NCBI GenBank assembly: GCA_965200835.1
Contig: OZ241390.1
Coordinates: 868,001-932,000 of the forward strand
DNA length: 64,000 nt
Direction of reading: 5' to 3'
From: JAPPFW01 sp965200835
GTDB lineage: Bacteria > Actinomycetota > Acidimicrobiia > Spongiisociales > Spongiisociaceae
Numbering within the stretch: position 1 is the first letter of the stretch; each line of letters begins with the position of its first letter. A program made the position numbers and the translations under genes. The notes under the pieces are model-generated. The model saw only the letters and a program-made list of their open reading frames with translations. It did no database searches and had not been told where the DNA came from. Below are positions 38,406 to 47,337 of this stretch, in pieces.

Positions 38406-39742
38406 CTAAACTTCATCAAAGTAGTTACTGTGCCAGAGACCACCTAATGGTGTACCTTCCTCTACCAAAGCACGAACGATGTCGTTATCACTCAATCGCC
38501 GAACTTTAGCGAAACCATCAGACTCCTTCTCCAAGATCCAAGCCTCAGCTGGATTGAGGCAGTCTAGAACATATGGTTGATGTGTTGTCATAAGTATCTG
38601 AGGGCGACGTCAACCTCGTCGTGTACGGAAACGAACCTCCTCTATTAGCACTTTTGGGAGTTCAGGATATAAACCATTCTCAGGTTCTTCGATACATATG
38701 AGGGGGTGCGGTCTCGGATCTTCCAGCATCAGTAGATATGCGAAGAGCTTCAAGGTCCCATCTGACACTTGCTGAGAAAAGAACGGATCCTCAAAGCCCT
38801 TATCGTTAAACCTTAGCAACAGTCGGCCATCCGGACTGGATTCAGTGTCGATTCTATCTATCCCCGGGATCCGAAGTGATATCTTCTTGAGAATGTGCTC
38901 AAACCGAGCGGGGTGCTCGCGCTCCATGAACTGCACAACATTGCTCAAGTTACTTCCACGAACATTCAGATGCTGTTGCGGACCAACAAGGGGCAAGCCC
39001 CGAGCGGCAGCAGGTGTAAAGTAACTGAGATACCATCCTTCCAGAAACTGGCGGAAGGCCGAAATTCTAGGATGCTGCTTCAACTGTCCAAGGATCGCAA
39101 TCCCCAGTTTACGATTATCCTGTAGTTTGATGTTCACTCTTTCCGAGCTCTCTTCATCAAACCTTTCGCTAAACTGTACACTTTCGCCGATTGACTCAGC
39201 CTCTATCTGTCTCAGTATTTGTGCTAGAGTATTGTAACGACTGGGTGGGTATCCGATACGGTCGTCGATCTGGATTCCATGTGAGTAACCTTTCCAAGCT
39301 AACCCTTCACCGTTCTCCATAATCAGGAAGGAAAAGGGCTGCCCATGGTTTTGTCCTTTTCTTCTTTGGCGGAGTCGTTCCGCTGCTACAAAAGGACGGC
39401 CAGATCTGTCACTATTATCGTGAGTTCGTATGTAATCGGGCGAGCCCTGGAGTTTTCTCGATATTACACTTCAAACCCGATAGGCTCATCAACTCCCTGC
39501 GATCGGATCCGATGGAATCCACCCCTTCCACGGATATCGCATGCTCTTTCGACTCCTAACCTGAGGCAATCAGCTAGAAAGCCCAGACAATCGACGAGCG
39601 CGCTCTTGCCTACACCGTTTTTCCCGATAACAGCCGTCAGTTGGGTTAGGGGAGCAACCTTCTGGGTCGTGTGGAGTTTCCCGAACGTCACATCTTTCAA
39701 TACTCGGTAGTTTCGAATCCGGATTCCTTCGATTTGTGCCAT
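38406..39742 (-). pseudogene. AAA15-family (RecF/OLD-like) ATPase, three lesions
   Basis: Reassembled, this is an ABC-type ATPase of about 445 aa. It has IRIRNYRVLKDV, Walker A GKNGVGKSALVDCL, a signature-like QQVSDGTLKLFAYLLML, Walker B with D-loop ICIEEPENGLYPEL, and the switch His in MTTHQPYVLD. Three changes break it. A TAA stop at 39464-39466 follows DEPIGFEV. A one-base loss lies at about 39411, between ELTIIV and DRSGRPFVAAERL. An in-frame TGA at 38610-38612 (after RTRRG) could derive from CGA. It lies immediately upstream of DUF4276 in the same direction. Confidence 0.8.
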
Positions 39743-39922
39743 GAGCCCAGAAGTCCCTACGAAGTAGCTAGAACGTGCCGTACCAGTATCGGCCTATCGT
39801 ATGGTACCGCTCGAGTGGCCGCTGCCTGCTCACGCCACCGGCTAGGCACCCGAGGCGGACCAGGCAGCTCTGGGAGTGATGACAAAATGCAGCCCAGTTG
39901 TCGGCGCCGGACGTTGAGGCAG

Positions 39923-40007
39923 TACCCGGGGTGGGATTCGAACCCACACGCCCCTTAAGGGCAGCGGAGTTTAAGTCCGCCACGACTACCAGTTCCGTCA
40001 CCCGGGC
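39923..40007 (-). tRNA. tRNA-Leu (anticodon UAA)
   Basis: An 85-nt cloverleaf. The acceptor arms GCCCGGG and CCCGGGT pair, with discriminator A. The anticodon stem GCGGA/TCCGC encloses loop CTTAAAC, anticodon TAA. A long class II variable arm (CCCTTAAGGG) follows, and the T arm is GTGGGTTCGAATCCCAC. CCA is not encoded. It lies between the island and the housekeeping block; tRNA genes are frequent integration sites, so it could mark the island border. Confidence 0.95.
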
Positions 40008-40037
40008 GCCACCCTCATCGTAGATGCCGATCTGGGA

Positions 40038-40559
40038 CTAGCGCGGCTCGGTCCAGTGTGGATTCCTGGCTGTCTGGCCGTTGTCCTCGACTACGCAGGC
40101 GACCTGGCAGTCGAGCGGCTCCACCCACGGAGCTACCAGCTCACCCACCGGGTTGGAATTACCTGCCCGAGTGTCGGCGTAGTGGGCGTGCAGGCACTTA
40201 ACGCCGCTTTCCGCACCCGCCACCCCTCCGGAGGGATGCGGACCAGTCCCGGGGGGCAGTAGCCGGTCCCGCTGCGAGGCATACCGAGCGTGGGCGGCTT
40301 GTAATGCGGCTCCGAACTCTGCTACTCGAGCCGCCCTGCGCTGCATCGCCTTGACCCCTCCTCCGCTCTCCAGCCGGCTGACCCGTTTGACGGCTAGCGG
40401 GCAGCTCAGCCAGTAGAGAGTCGGGAAGGGAGTTCCATCCTCCAGAACGGGAGGGACCCGAACCACCACGGGCAGGGACAAGTGACACCGGGAGAGAACA
40501 TCAATTGCTGCTCGGGAAGGACGCCCTATCTGTGCCGCTACTAGCCGGCGGTCATCCAT
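40038..40559 (-). CDS. DUF501 domain protein
   Basis: A 173 aa protein of the DUF501 family. It has VAAQIGRPSRAAIDVLSRCHLSLPVVVRVPPVLEDGTPFPTLYWLSCP (seen in parts), LAVKRVSRLESGGGVKAM and AHARYASQRDRLLP. Many actinobacteria encode this protein directly after the ftsB/divIC-like gene and enolase. Here its ATG overlaps the ftsB-like stop by eight bases. It has several conserved Cys/His positions but no assigned reaction. The C-terminal 30 residues are less conserved-looking. Confidence 0.85.
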   Translation of the reverse strand: MDDRRLVAAQIGRPSRAAIDVLSRCHLSLPVVVRVPPVLEDGTPFPTLYWLSCPLAVKRVSRLESGGGVKAMQRRAARVAEFGAALQAAHARYASQRDRLLPPGTGPHPSGGVAGAESGVKCLHAHYADTRAGNSNPVGELVAPWVEPLDCQVACVVEDNGQTARNPHWTEPR

Positions 40560-40965
40560 CGGATCGGTCGGCGCCCGTCATGTAGTCCCAGATCCGCTTC
40601 CAGAAACCTCTCGGCTCCGGTAGCGGCGGCTCTGGTTCCGCTTCCTCCGTCACCACAGCCGGCTCCTGATCCAAGGACATCTCATCGGACGCAACTATCA
40701 CGTAGCTGGTCTCACCGGGACGCACGTAGCCGAAGTCCGAGCGGGCGATACGTTCGATCTCGCTCAGGCTGTGCAGCGCCTCGATCTCTCGCTCCAGCCC
40801 GACTCGTTCCTCCTGGATCTGGCTGAGCTCAGCCTCTAACTCCTCCCGCTGTTGGTTGAGGGCGAACAGATCGCGAATCGGCAACACATTCAGAACCACC
40901 ACTCCCAGCATGACCAGCAACACCAGTGGGATCAACCAACCGCGCCGTTTCTTCCGATCAGCCAT
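40552..40965 (-). CDS. Septum formation initiator (FtsB/DivIC family)
   Basis: A 137 aa bitopic division protein. The short basic cytoplasmic start MADRKKRRGW is followed by one transmembrane helix (about residues 10-27). A periplasmic coiled coil comes next (LNQQREELEAELSQIQEERV ... LEREIEAL), then the conserved IERIARSDFGYVRPGE. The acidic Pro-rich tail (EAEPEPPLPEPRG) is typical of actinobacterial forms. It would join FtsL and FtsQ in the divisome. The start overlaps the enolase stop by one base, so the pair is coupled. Confidence 0.9.
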   Translation of the reverse strand: MADRKKRRGWLIPLVLLVMLGVVVLNVLPIRDLFALNQQREELEAELSQIQEERVGLEREIEALHSLSEIERIARSDFGYVRPGETSYVIVASDEMSLDQEPAVVTEEAEPEPPLPEPRGFWKRIWDYMTGADRSDG

Positions 40966-42239
40966 CAGGCACCTGCGTAGAGGGTGGACCCGTGGTAGCG
41001 CGCCTGGTTGCCGAGCCGTTCCTCGATTCGGAGCAGCTCGTTGTACTTGGCTGTGCGCTCCGATCTCGCCGGTGCCCCGGTCTTGATCTGGCCCGAATTG
41101 GTCGCTACCGCCAGGTGAGCAATGAACGTGTCCTCTGTCTCCCCGGAGCGGTGTGACACCACCTGGCCGTAACCGGCCCCTCGGGCCATTGCCATGGTTG
41201 CCAGGGTCTCCGAGAGGGTCCCGATCTGGTTGACCTTAACCAACACCGCGTTGGCAACGCCCTCGTCGATCCCACGTTGCAGGATCATCCGGTTGGTAAC
41301 GAAGATGTCGTCACCCACCAGCTGGACCCTGCTTCCCAAGCGCTCGGTGAGCCGGGCCCAACCCTCCCAGTCGTCCTCAGCTAGACCATCCTCGATGGAC
41401 ACGATCGGATAGTCAGTCACCAGACCTTCGTAGAAGTCGACCATGTCTTCGGCGTCTAAGGACTGGCCCTCGAGCTGGTATCGGCCGTCGTGGTAGAACT
41501 CCGAGGCGGCCACATCGAGAGAGAGCGCTATCTCTTCTCCCGGTTCGTACCCGGCCTGCCCGATAGCGGCCATCAACAGATCCAGAGCCGCCCGGCTGCC
41601 GTCGAGGTAGGGGGCGAAGCCACCCTCATCCCCCACGTTGGTGCTCAGGTTCCGCTGGGCGAGCACCTTCTTGAGGTGCTGGTAGATCTCGACCCCGGCC
41701 CGCAGTGCCTCGGAGAAGGAAGGAAAACCGGTGGGCACCAGCATGAACTCCTGCACATCAAGGGGATTGGCCGCGTGGGCTCCACCGTTGAGAACGTTGA
41801 GCATGGGTACCGGGAGCTCGCGAGCAGAAGGTCCACCCAGATAACGGAACAGAGGAAGCCCAACCTGGGCAGCAGCCGCTCTAGCGGTAGCGAGCGACAC
41901 GGCCAGCATGGCATTTGCGCCGAGCCCTGCCTTGTTGGGGGTGGCATCCAGATCGAGCATGATCTGGTCGATCTCCAGCTGATCGGTAGCGTCCCGACCC
42001 GAGATGGCCGGGCCGATGAGGTCGTTGACGTTGGCTACTGCCTGGTCGACCCCTTTGCCACCGTACGGGTCACCTCCGTCCCGAAGCTCGATGGCCTCCA
42101 AAGTCCCGGTCGAGGCGCCGGACGGGACCGCAGCCCGACCGGTCCGGCCTCCCTGAAGGGTCACCTCCGCTTCCACGGTGGGATTACCGCGGGAATCAAG
42201 AATCTGGCGTGCCAGAACAGCACAGACGGTCGTAGTCAC
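40965..42239 (-). CDS. eno: Enolase
   Basis: The glycolytic enzyme interconverting 2-phosphoglycerate and phosphoenolpyruvate, 424 aa. Landmarks: ARQILDSRGNPTVEAEV at the N-terminus, the metal ligands in SLDVAASEFY, SIEDGLAEDDW and LVGDDIFVTN, the catalytic Lys in NAVLVKVNQIGTLSET, and the C-terminal VSHRSGETEDTFIAHLAVA. The GTG at 42239 is chosen because it follows GGGAG by seven bases and begins at the family N-terminus (VTTTVCAVLARQ). The frame is open upstream but lacks similarity. Operon with ftsB-like and DUF501. Confidence 0.97.
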   Translation of the reverse strand: MTTTVCAVLARQILDSRGNPTVEAEVTLQGGRTGRAAVPSGASTGTLEAIELRDGGDPYGGKGVDQAVANVNDLIGPAISGRDATDQLEIDQIMLDLDATPNKAGLGANAMLAVSLATARAAAAQVGLPLFRYLGGPSARELPVPMLNVLNGGAHAANPLDVQEFMLVPTGFPSFSEALRAGVEIYQHLKKVLAQRNLSTNVGDEGGFAPYLDGSRAALDLLMAAIGQAGYEPGEEIALSLDVAASEFYHDGRYQLEGQSLDAEDMVDFYEGLVTDYPIVSIEDGLAEDDWEGWARLTERLGSRVQLVGDDIFVTNRMILQRGIDEGVANAVLVKVNQIGTLSETLATMAMARGAGYGQVVSHRSGETEDTFIAHLAVATNSGQIKTGAPARSERTAKYNELLRIEERLGNQARYHGSTLYAGA

Positions 42240-42426
42240 CCGAACTCCCTGTGGAGGGGACGAGGTGAGCGTATCACGGATGTGCCTGATATCCGACACA
42301 ATCCCAGTCGACGAGGCGGACGGCGGGGCCAGCCCCACAGTTATGTCGGCTCTCTTTCGTTTCCCGTCTGGGTGACCTATTGGTGTTAGCGGGTGGCCCA
42401 GTGAGACATGTTGAGTCGATCGTCGC

Positions 42427-42918
42427 TTATTGCCGCCCCCAACAGTGTTCCGACGGTTCCCACGCCTTGAGTCCCATCGTTCGGTAGACCAGCCTCGTGG
42501 CTCGAAGATTCGTATCTACATTGAGGAGATCCAACGGTTCCTGCGCGATCCCCCACCGTTGAAGGTCGTCGCCCCACCAGTACCAATTGATCTGGAAGAG
42601 GCCATAGTCGGGGCCGTGCTTTCCGTCACCCGCTATGAGGCGCCGGTTCCGCCCGGACTCGCATCGGACAACGTCGAGCATAACCCCAGGTAGCCCAAGA
42701 CCGGGTAGCCGCTGTGCCAACCAGTCACCAGACCCGGCCGGGTTGCTTGCCGGTAGCTCGACCCGGTAGATGGGACCAGGAAGCCCCTCGGAGACAACAG
42801 CCGCGAACGAATCGGCCCAATAAACCCGATGAAGGAGACCAGGATGCCCTTCGGGAACACCGACAACGGTGCTGAGGGATAGGAGAAGTGTCATTAGAAT
42901 GGAAATAGGATTCTCCAT
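42427..42918 (-). CDS. Small secreted lytic transglycosylase-like protein
   Basis: A 163 aa protein with a signal-peptide-like start (MENPISILMTLLLSLSTVVG). The lysozyme-like SLT core has the catalytic Glu in VVRCESGRNRRLIAG, followed by DYGLFQINWYWW, the family's GLFQIN motif. This type cleaves peptidoglycan glycan strands. It is small for the family and has no cell-wall-binding module. It is separate from the enolase operon, with a 187 bp gap. The 696 bp upstream is gene-free and could contain a leader. Confidence 0.78.
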   Translation of the reverse strand: MENPISILMTLLLSLSTVVGVPEGHPGLLHRVYWADSFAAVVSEGLPGPIYRVELPASNPAGSGDWLAQRLPGLGLPGVMLDVVRCESGRNRRLIAGDGKHGPDYGLFQINWYWWGDDLQRWGIAQEPLDLLNVDTNLRATRLVYRTMGLKAWEPSEHCWGRQ

Positions 42919-43614
42919 TCAGAGGGGAAGTTAGTTGTGTCGAACCGCTACCGGCTTCTACTCTGCGACCCCTCGCTTGCTGTCCCGGAGTCCCATCTCG
43001 CCGAAAAGCCCATAACGGTTCCGTCCGAGGTGATCCCATTCGTCCAGGTACCCGAAGATCGCAACGTATTGCCGAAGCAGGTTCGAGAACCGGACGCTAT
43101 CACTCAGTCACCGCTATACACAATTGAGGTCGACCCGCTCGGCGGGCGAGGGCAAGTCGCAACCTGGGTGAGGAGAGCCGGGGAGTCCACACCGTGGGAT
43201 CAGGCTGTTTTGCAAGCCGGATCAGTCCAGCCCGAGGTGGATGCTGACCCGAGGTGATCCACGAGCCCCGACCGGGCACGCCCCTTCCTCCCCTTTCGAG
43301 AGCCGAGGCCAATGAAGCTCAGGCGATCGAAACCGCGGACCAGGTGTGTGGTCACGCGAGTACCTCTTGCGTTCCTAAACCCGTCATGCCATAGTGGCGT
43401 CGGCTGGTGACCTATCCTCCGAGGATCCACTAACGCAGAGTAAGAGTTGAGCGCCGCATTGAGAGCCACCGAGACCCGTAGGCGGCAGAGTGTACAGGCA
43501 GTGATGTAGCCTGGGGGACCTCACCGGAAGTAAGCCCCGGATTGGCCGCGGTTCGTGGTCCCGGGCGTAACGGGGTGTCGTGCCACCGAGGATATGCGTC
43601 CAATAATTCGAACG
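42919..43614. other. Gene-poor stretch upstream of the lytic transglycosylase
   Basis: No convincing gene. A plus-strand open frame at 42937-43257 (106 codons) and minus-strand frames of 70-90 codons overlap each other and lack recognisable motifs. Reverse-strand GC-rich segments could fold, and a long structured 5' leader for the transglycosylase is possible. I checked by eye for the ydaO (c-di-AMP) riboswitch landmarks that often precede such genes and did not find a clear match. Confidence 0.4.
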
Positions 43615-44466
43615 TCAGACACTTGCTTGGTGACAGTGATGGCAGCCTGGGTCTTGTCTGGGCAAAGTGCAGATCCGGACTCCCGACGTAATCTTTATTG
43701 GCTTGCACTCTGCAAGGTCCCCCTCCGCTTGATCTCTCTGTGCATTTCTCGACGCACTGATGTCCCGGGATGGGCGTGTCTTCAACCGGAGTTGGCAGGG
43801 TGGCGTGCCATCACGGATCCAGCATTCAAAGCTCAATGCGGTGTCGTCGTCAATACCATCGAGGGCCGTGCTCCAGTCTTCCATCAGGTCGGCCTCCTCA
43901 TAGATATGATCGAAGGCCTCATGGAACTTTGCCGTTGGGATGGCTAGCCGCGTCTGGTGAAACACGAGCCGTTGCTGTAATAGGTTGCTACCTGCGTGAG
44001 AGAGGCAAGCGATCCGAGAGGCTTTGTCAAGGTGACTAGTGCGAGCCAGACCAAACCGGTCAAGACGAACGACATGAAATGCTTCCTCCAGCGGCAGCGC
44101 TGCTAAGGACATCCTATTGAAGTATCCAACCGACCACTTGTGTGCCGGAACCTGCTCGTGAGGAACTACCGAAGCTACAGGTATGGTTTCCTCCAGCTTG
44201 CCATTCCTACCACAAAGCGCACAGGGATGTCCGATGACGCTAACCGACGAAACGCCTACGCCTGGTATCTCTACGAAGTTAAAGATGTCGCCGGTGAATA
44301 ATGGCCGGTAAACGTTGGCTTCGGATCCGACGGCCTCACATAGAAGGACTGGCTCAGCAGCGGACTCTAGGCTTACCCCGTCAAGTCTCCAAAACGAGCC
44401 CGTATTGCGCGTTCGCCATCCTCGGCCTCGTATACCTCGAAACGTTCGTCCAAGGTATTCCGCCAC
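43615..44466 (-). CDS. Uncharacterised protein with HPC motif, partner of HTH gene
   Basis: A 283 aa protein of unknown function. After FTGDIFNFVEIPGVGV comes VIGHPCALCGRNG, with His and three Cys. DRFGLARTSHLD, RIACLSHAGSNLLQQRLVFHQTRL and FDHIYEEADLMEDWSTAL follow. I recall similar uncharacterised actinobacterial proteins with an HPC motif near the start and an ACLS...LLQQR block, usually beside an HTH gene. The GTG start at 44466 lies inside the HTH gene, giving a 94 bp overlap; the true start may be further in, but no later start codon precedes the conserved core. A toxin-like or metal-binding role is speculation. Confidence 0.6.
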   Translation of the reverse strand: MAEYLGRTFRGIRGRGWRTRNTGSFWRLDGVSLESAAEPVLLCEAVGSEANVYRPLFTGDIFNFVEIPGVGVSSVSVIGHPCALCGRNGKLEETIPVASVVPHEQVPAHKWSVGYFNRMSLAALPLEEAFHVVRLDRFGLARTSHLDKASRIACLSHAGSNLLQQRLVFHQTRLAIPTAKFHEAFDHIYEEADLMEDWSTALDGIDDDTALSFECWIRDGTPPCQLRLKTRPSRDISASRNAQRDQAEGDLAECKPIKITSGVRICTLPRQDPGCHHCHQASV

Positions 44467-44843
44467 ACGGGTAAGACCGAATCCAGAACCTCCTCAGCAC
44501 TGATACTGTCACCAGCGTATTGCATCAAGTAGAGGGAACCATCCTCGACAAGGATATCTATTCCGGTGAAACTAGACCTACCCAAGGAAGTATCCAACCA
44601 TGAGGCTGGATCGCTGATCAGGTGATCGTTTTCGAGCACGTCCACGAAGGCCACTAGCAAGGCAAGACGCGAGAAATCACTTACCGATGAGTAATCGCCA
44701 GCACGCCACTTTCTCATGGTTGCCTTCGAAACTCCAGCTACCCGGGCGACAGAAGCCCAGGAGAACCCTCTGCTCGCAAGATTGTCCAATAGTTGTTCTG
44801 GTGACATCCGCTTAGAGATATGATCGGCCCGCGAGTAAACCAT
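44373..44843 (-). CDS. HTH protein, possible antitoxin-like regulator
   Basis: A 156 aa protein. LLDNLASRGFSWASVARVAGVSKATMRKWRAGD (read in parts) forms a helix-turn-helix near the N-terminus, resembling XRE/Xre-antitoxin folds. An acidic C-terminal half follows (ISAEEVLDSVLPVWRNTLDERFEVYEAEDG). It overlaps the downstream partner gene by 94 bp in another frame, a coupling common in toxin-antitoxin-like pairs. The first 12 residues may be untranslated if the ATG at MSPEQ is used. It likely regulates its own two-gene operon. Confidence 0.68.
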   Translation of the reverse strand: MVYSRADHISKRMSPEQLLDNLASRGFSWASVARVAGVSKATMRKWRAGDYSSVSDFSRLALLVAFVDVLENDHLISDPASWLDTSLGRSSFTGIDILVEDGSLYLMQYAGDSISAEEVLDSVLPVWRNTLDERFEVYEAEDGERAIRARFGDLTG

Positions 44844-44898
44844 ATTCGTAACCTACCAAGAACTGCGACGTCCGTGAAGGAGTCTGCACTCCTCCATC

Positions 44899-46395
44899 TC
44901 AGTTTGCCTTAGACCGCTCTTCGCTCTTGGCCTGCTCCCATAGTTCGTCCATCCTGGCTAGGTCGGCCGACTTCAGGTCTTCGAGTTCTTCCATACGGCG
45001 GAAGCGGCGTTCGAAGCGGTCAACGGCTCGGCGGAGGGCTAGCTCGGGCTCCACTTCTAGATGGCGGGCCAGGTTGGCCACTGCGAACAGGAGGTCGCCT
45101 AGCTCGTGGGCGGCTTCCGGCTGGTCTAGCACTTCCACTAGCTCCTCCAGCTCCTCCTCCACATCTCCCACCACCGAGCGGGCGTCGGGCCAGTCGAAGC
45201 CGACCCGAGCCGCACGGCGTTGCAGCTTGATTGACCTATCGAGGCCGGGGAGCGAGCCGGGAACATTGTCCATTAGGGACCGGCGGGGCTTGGTGGCCTC
45301 CTTGATGGCGTGCCAGTTGGCCATCACCTCCTCCGCGTCCCGAACCCGCACCTCACCGAACACGTGGGGGTGCCGGTGAACCAGCTTGCGTAGCAACCTC
45401 TCCCCTACCTGCTCGATGTCGAAAGCTCCGGTCTCGGAGGCCAGGTTGGAGTGAAAGATCACCTGGAGGAACACATCACCCAGTTCTTCCTCGACATCCC
45501 CATAGGCCACGTAATCAGGGTGTTCGACCTCGGGGGAGCCGGGCGGAAGGTGCCCGAGCGCGTCCATCAGCTCGAAAGTCTCCTCCACCAGGAAAGGCGT
45601 GAGGGAGTCGTGGGTCTGGCGCCGGTCCCACGGGCAATCCACCCGTAACCGGCGCATCGCCTTGATCGCCCCGACCAATCCGGTATCGGGCGGATCGAGA
45701 AACAGGCTGGTACGTAGGCCAGCCACCTGGAGCGGCACCTCGCCAATCGGAAGAGTGGTGACCGCAGCTTCGGGGGTACCGAGCTCCGTCAGCACCGTGA
45801 TGGATATGGCCGAGGGGAGGGTGCGCCCGATCCGGCCCAACACATCGTCGAGCACCAGCTCGCTGTCGACCTGGAATATCACGGTCGGCAGGTGGAGCAT
45901 CAGCGGATCGGGAAGATCCCGGCCGTCGAGCACCGTGAAACCCCGGTCGGTGGGATCGATCTCCAGTACGTCGAACACTTCGTCGAGGAAGGATGGAGCG
46001 GGGATCACCTTCAGCGGCCGGCCCATAGCCCGGCATCGGTCTCTCAGCATCACCACCGTCCGCTCCCCGTACAGCGGGCTCCCGGGAACGGCATAAACCA
46101 CCGGACCTAGCTGGGCGACCCGCAGGATCCGCTCGACTATCGCCTGGTATGCCTCCTCGAAAGTCTCCGCCCCCTCGTACAGATCATCACAGGTCGTAAC
46201 GTCCCGGCGTTCCATCAGCGCCCGGGCAGCCGGGTGCTGCTCAGTGCGCAGGACTACCCGCCTGCCGGGATCCAGCAGGATGTCCACGATCTCGACCGGG
46301 GTCCGCTCGAGGGTGCCCGGCCCCAGACCGGTTAGGACAAGCTGGTCGATCAGCCGGTGGGCGGGATAACGTTCGGCTCGGGGGTGGTCGTCCAC
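44899..46395 (-). CDS. mazG: Nucleotide pyrophosphohydrolase MazG with N-terminal tetrapyrrole-methylase domain
   Basis: A house-cleaning NTP pyrophosphatase of 498 aa. The N-terminal half is a tetrapyrrole methylase-like domain (VLTGLGPG, VYAVPGSPLYGER), as in Bacillus YabN. The C-terminal half holds two MazG units. RLRVDCPWDRRQTHDSL with FLVEETFELMDAL carries the first EExxE-type metal site, and VEEELEELVEVLD with AAHELGDLLFAVANLAR the second. GTG 46395 was chosen; it overlaps the parvulin stop by 46 bp. A later start would cut the LTGLGPG strand, so the overlap is probably real. Confidence 0.9.
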   Translation of the reverse strand: MDDHPRAERYPAHRLIDQLVLTGLGPGTLERTPVEIVDILLDPGRRVVLRTEQHPAARALMERRDVTTCDDLYEGAETFEEAYQAIVERILRVAQLGPVVYAVPGSPLYGERTVVMLRDRCRAMGRPLKVIPAPSFLDEVFDVLEIDPTDRGFTVLDGRDLPDPLMLHLPTVIFQVDSELVLDDVLGRIGRTLPSAISITVLTELGTPEAAVTTLPIGEVPLQVAGLRTSLFLDPPDTGLVGAIKAMRRLRVDCPWDRRQTHDSLTPFLVEETFELMDALGHLPPGSPEVEHPDYVAYGDVEEELGDVFLQVIFHSNLASETGAFDIEQVGERLLRKLVHRHPHVFGEVRVRDAEEVMANWHAIKEATKPRRSLMDNVPGSLPGLDRSIKLQRRAARVGFDWPDARSVVGDVEEELEELVEVLDQPEAAHELGDLLFAVANLARHLEVEPELALRRAVDRFERRFRRMEELEDLKSADLARMDELWEQAKSEERSKAN

Positions 46396-47282
46396 GTACC
46401 GTACTCGGGTTCCACCACCACGTCGGCCGCGGCGAGCGCATCTACCAGCCAGTTGATCCACAGGCCTTCGGTATCAGCGCTGATCTGCCCCCTCGCCTCC
46501 TCGAGACTCGGCACAGCCCTATCGGAGACGAGGATCACATGCCATCCGAACTGGGTCTGGACCGGCCCGTAAGCAGTCCCCAACTCGGCAGCCAGCGTGG
46601 CATCTGCGAACTCGGCGACGTAACTGGCCGGGGCAGCGCAACCCAGACTTCCCCCATTGGGTCCGCTGGGACCGATCGAGAGTTCCATCGCCAGCATCCC
46701 GAAGTCCTCACCCGCCCGGGCCCGGTTGAGGGCTGTCAAAGCTTCTTCCTCGCTCTCCAGCAGGATATGAGCGGCGCAGACCTCCGCCAGGCTGGGCAGC
46801 ATCGCCTCATAGCGCTCCGCCATCTCCTCCTCGGTCAGGCCGGGATCAGCCGCGGCCAGCTGCTCGGTCACTTCCTCCGCCACCAGCTGCTGGGCACCGA
46901 TGTTGCGCAGCGCGGCTTCGGTCAGGTTGTAGTTGGCGAGGATCTCCTCCACTGACAGACCTGTCTGGAGGACCAACTCGTCCACCTTGGCCTCTACATC
47001 AGCATCGGTAAACACCAACCCGAACTGCCTCTCCGCCTCTGCCATCAGGACCCGCTCCGAGATAATCAGCATCAGGGATCTGGCGAACAGCTCGGAATCG
47101 ACCGTGTCCCCTTCCTGGGGAACCACCGCGGCCACCTCCTCGAAGCTGATCGGTTCGCCATCGACAGTGGCCACGCCATTGCTGCTGCCGCATCCGGCCA
47201 TCACCAGCATCAGCGCGATGACGGCTGCCAGAGCAAAGGCACGGCGAGCGAGGTGCCTTGAGAGAGCTATGAGGCGATACAA
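46350..47282 (-). CDS. Parvulin-type peptidyl-prolyl isomerase lipoprotein (PrsA/SurA-like)
   Basis: A 310 aa extracytoplasmic foldase. The signal peptide ends in lipobox VMAGC (Cys at about residue 31). A SurA-N-like helical region (DGEPISFEEVAAVV ... SERVLMAEAERQFG) is followed by the parvulin domain (CAAHILLESEEEALTALNRARAGEDFGMLAM, seen in parts, and GPSGPNGGSLGC ... QTQFGWHVILV). It lies between mfd and mazG in the same orientation, a common actinobacterial order. Pro/Thr-rich tail. Confidence 0.88.
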   Translation of the reverse strand: MYRLIALSRHLARRAFALAAVIALMLVMAGCGSSNGVATVDGEPISFEEVAAVVPQEGDTVDSELFARSLMLIISERVLMAEAERQFGLVFTDADVEAKVDELVLQTGLSVEEILANYNLTEAALRNIGAQQLVAEEVTEQLAAADPGLTEEEMAERYEAMLPSLAEVCAAHILLESEEEALTALNRARAGEDFGMLAMELSIGPSGPNGGSLGCAAPASYVAEFADATLAAELGTAYGPVQTQFGWHVILVSDRAVPSLEEARGQISADTEGLWINWLVDALAAADVVVEPEYGTWTTTPEPNVIPPTG

Positions 47283-47337
47283 ACCCGCCTCCTTCCAGCT
47301 GGGTTCCGGTCTCCGAGTTCCGATTCGGGCACTGATT

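Noticed and set aside
39768..40001. Minus-strand 77-codon protein
   Set aside because: It is a translation of the tRNA-Leu gene and its flank (GRVGSNPTPGT is a typical translated tRNA tail).
42937..43257. 106-codon plus-strand frame
   Set aside because: No signal peptide, motif or ribosome-binding site; overlapping frames on the other strand are just as long.
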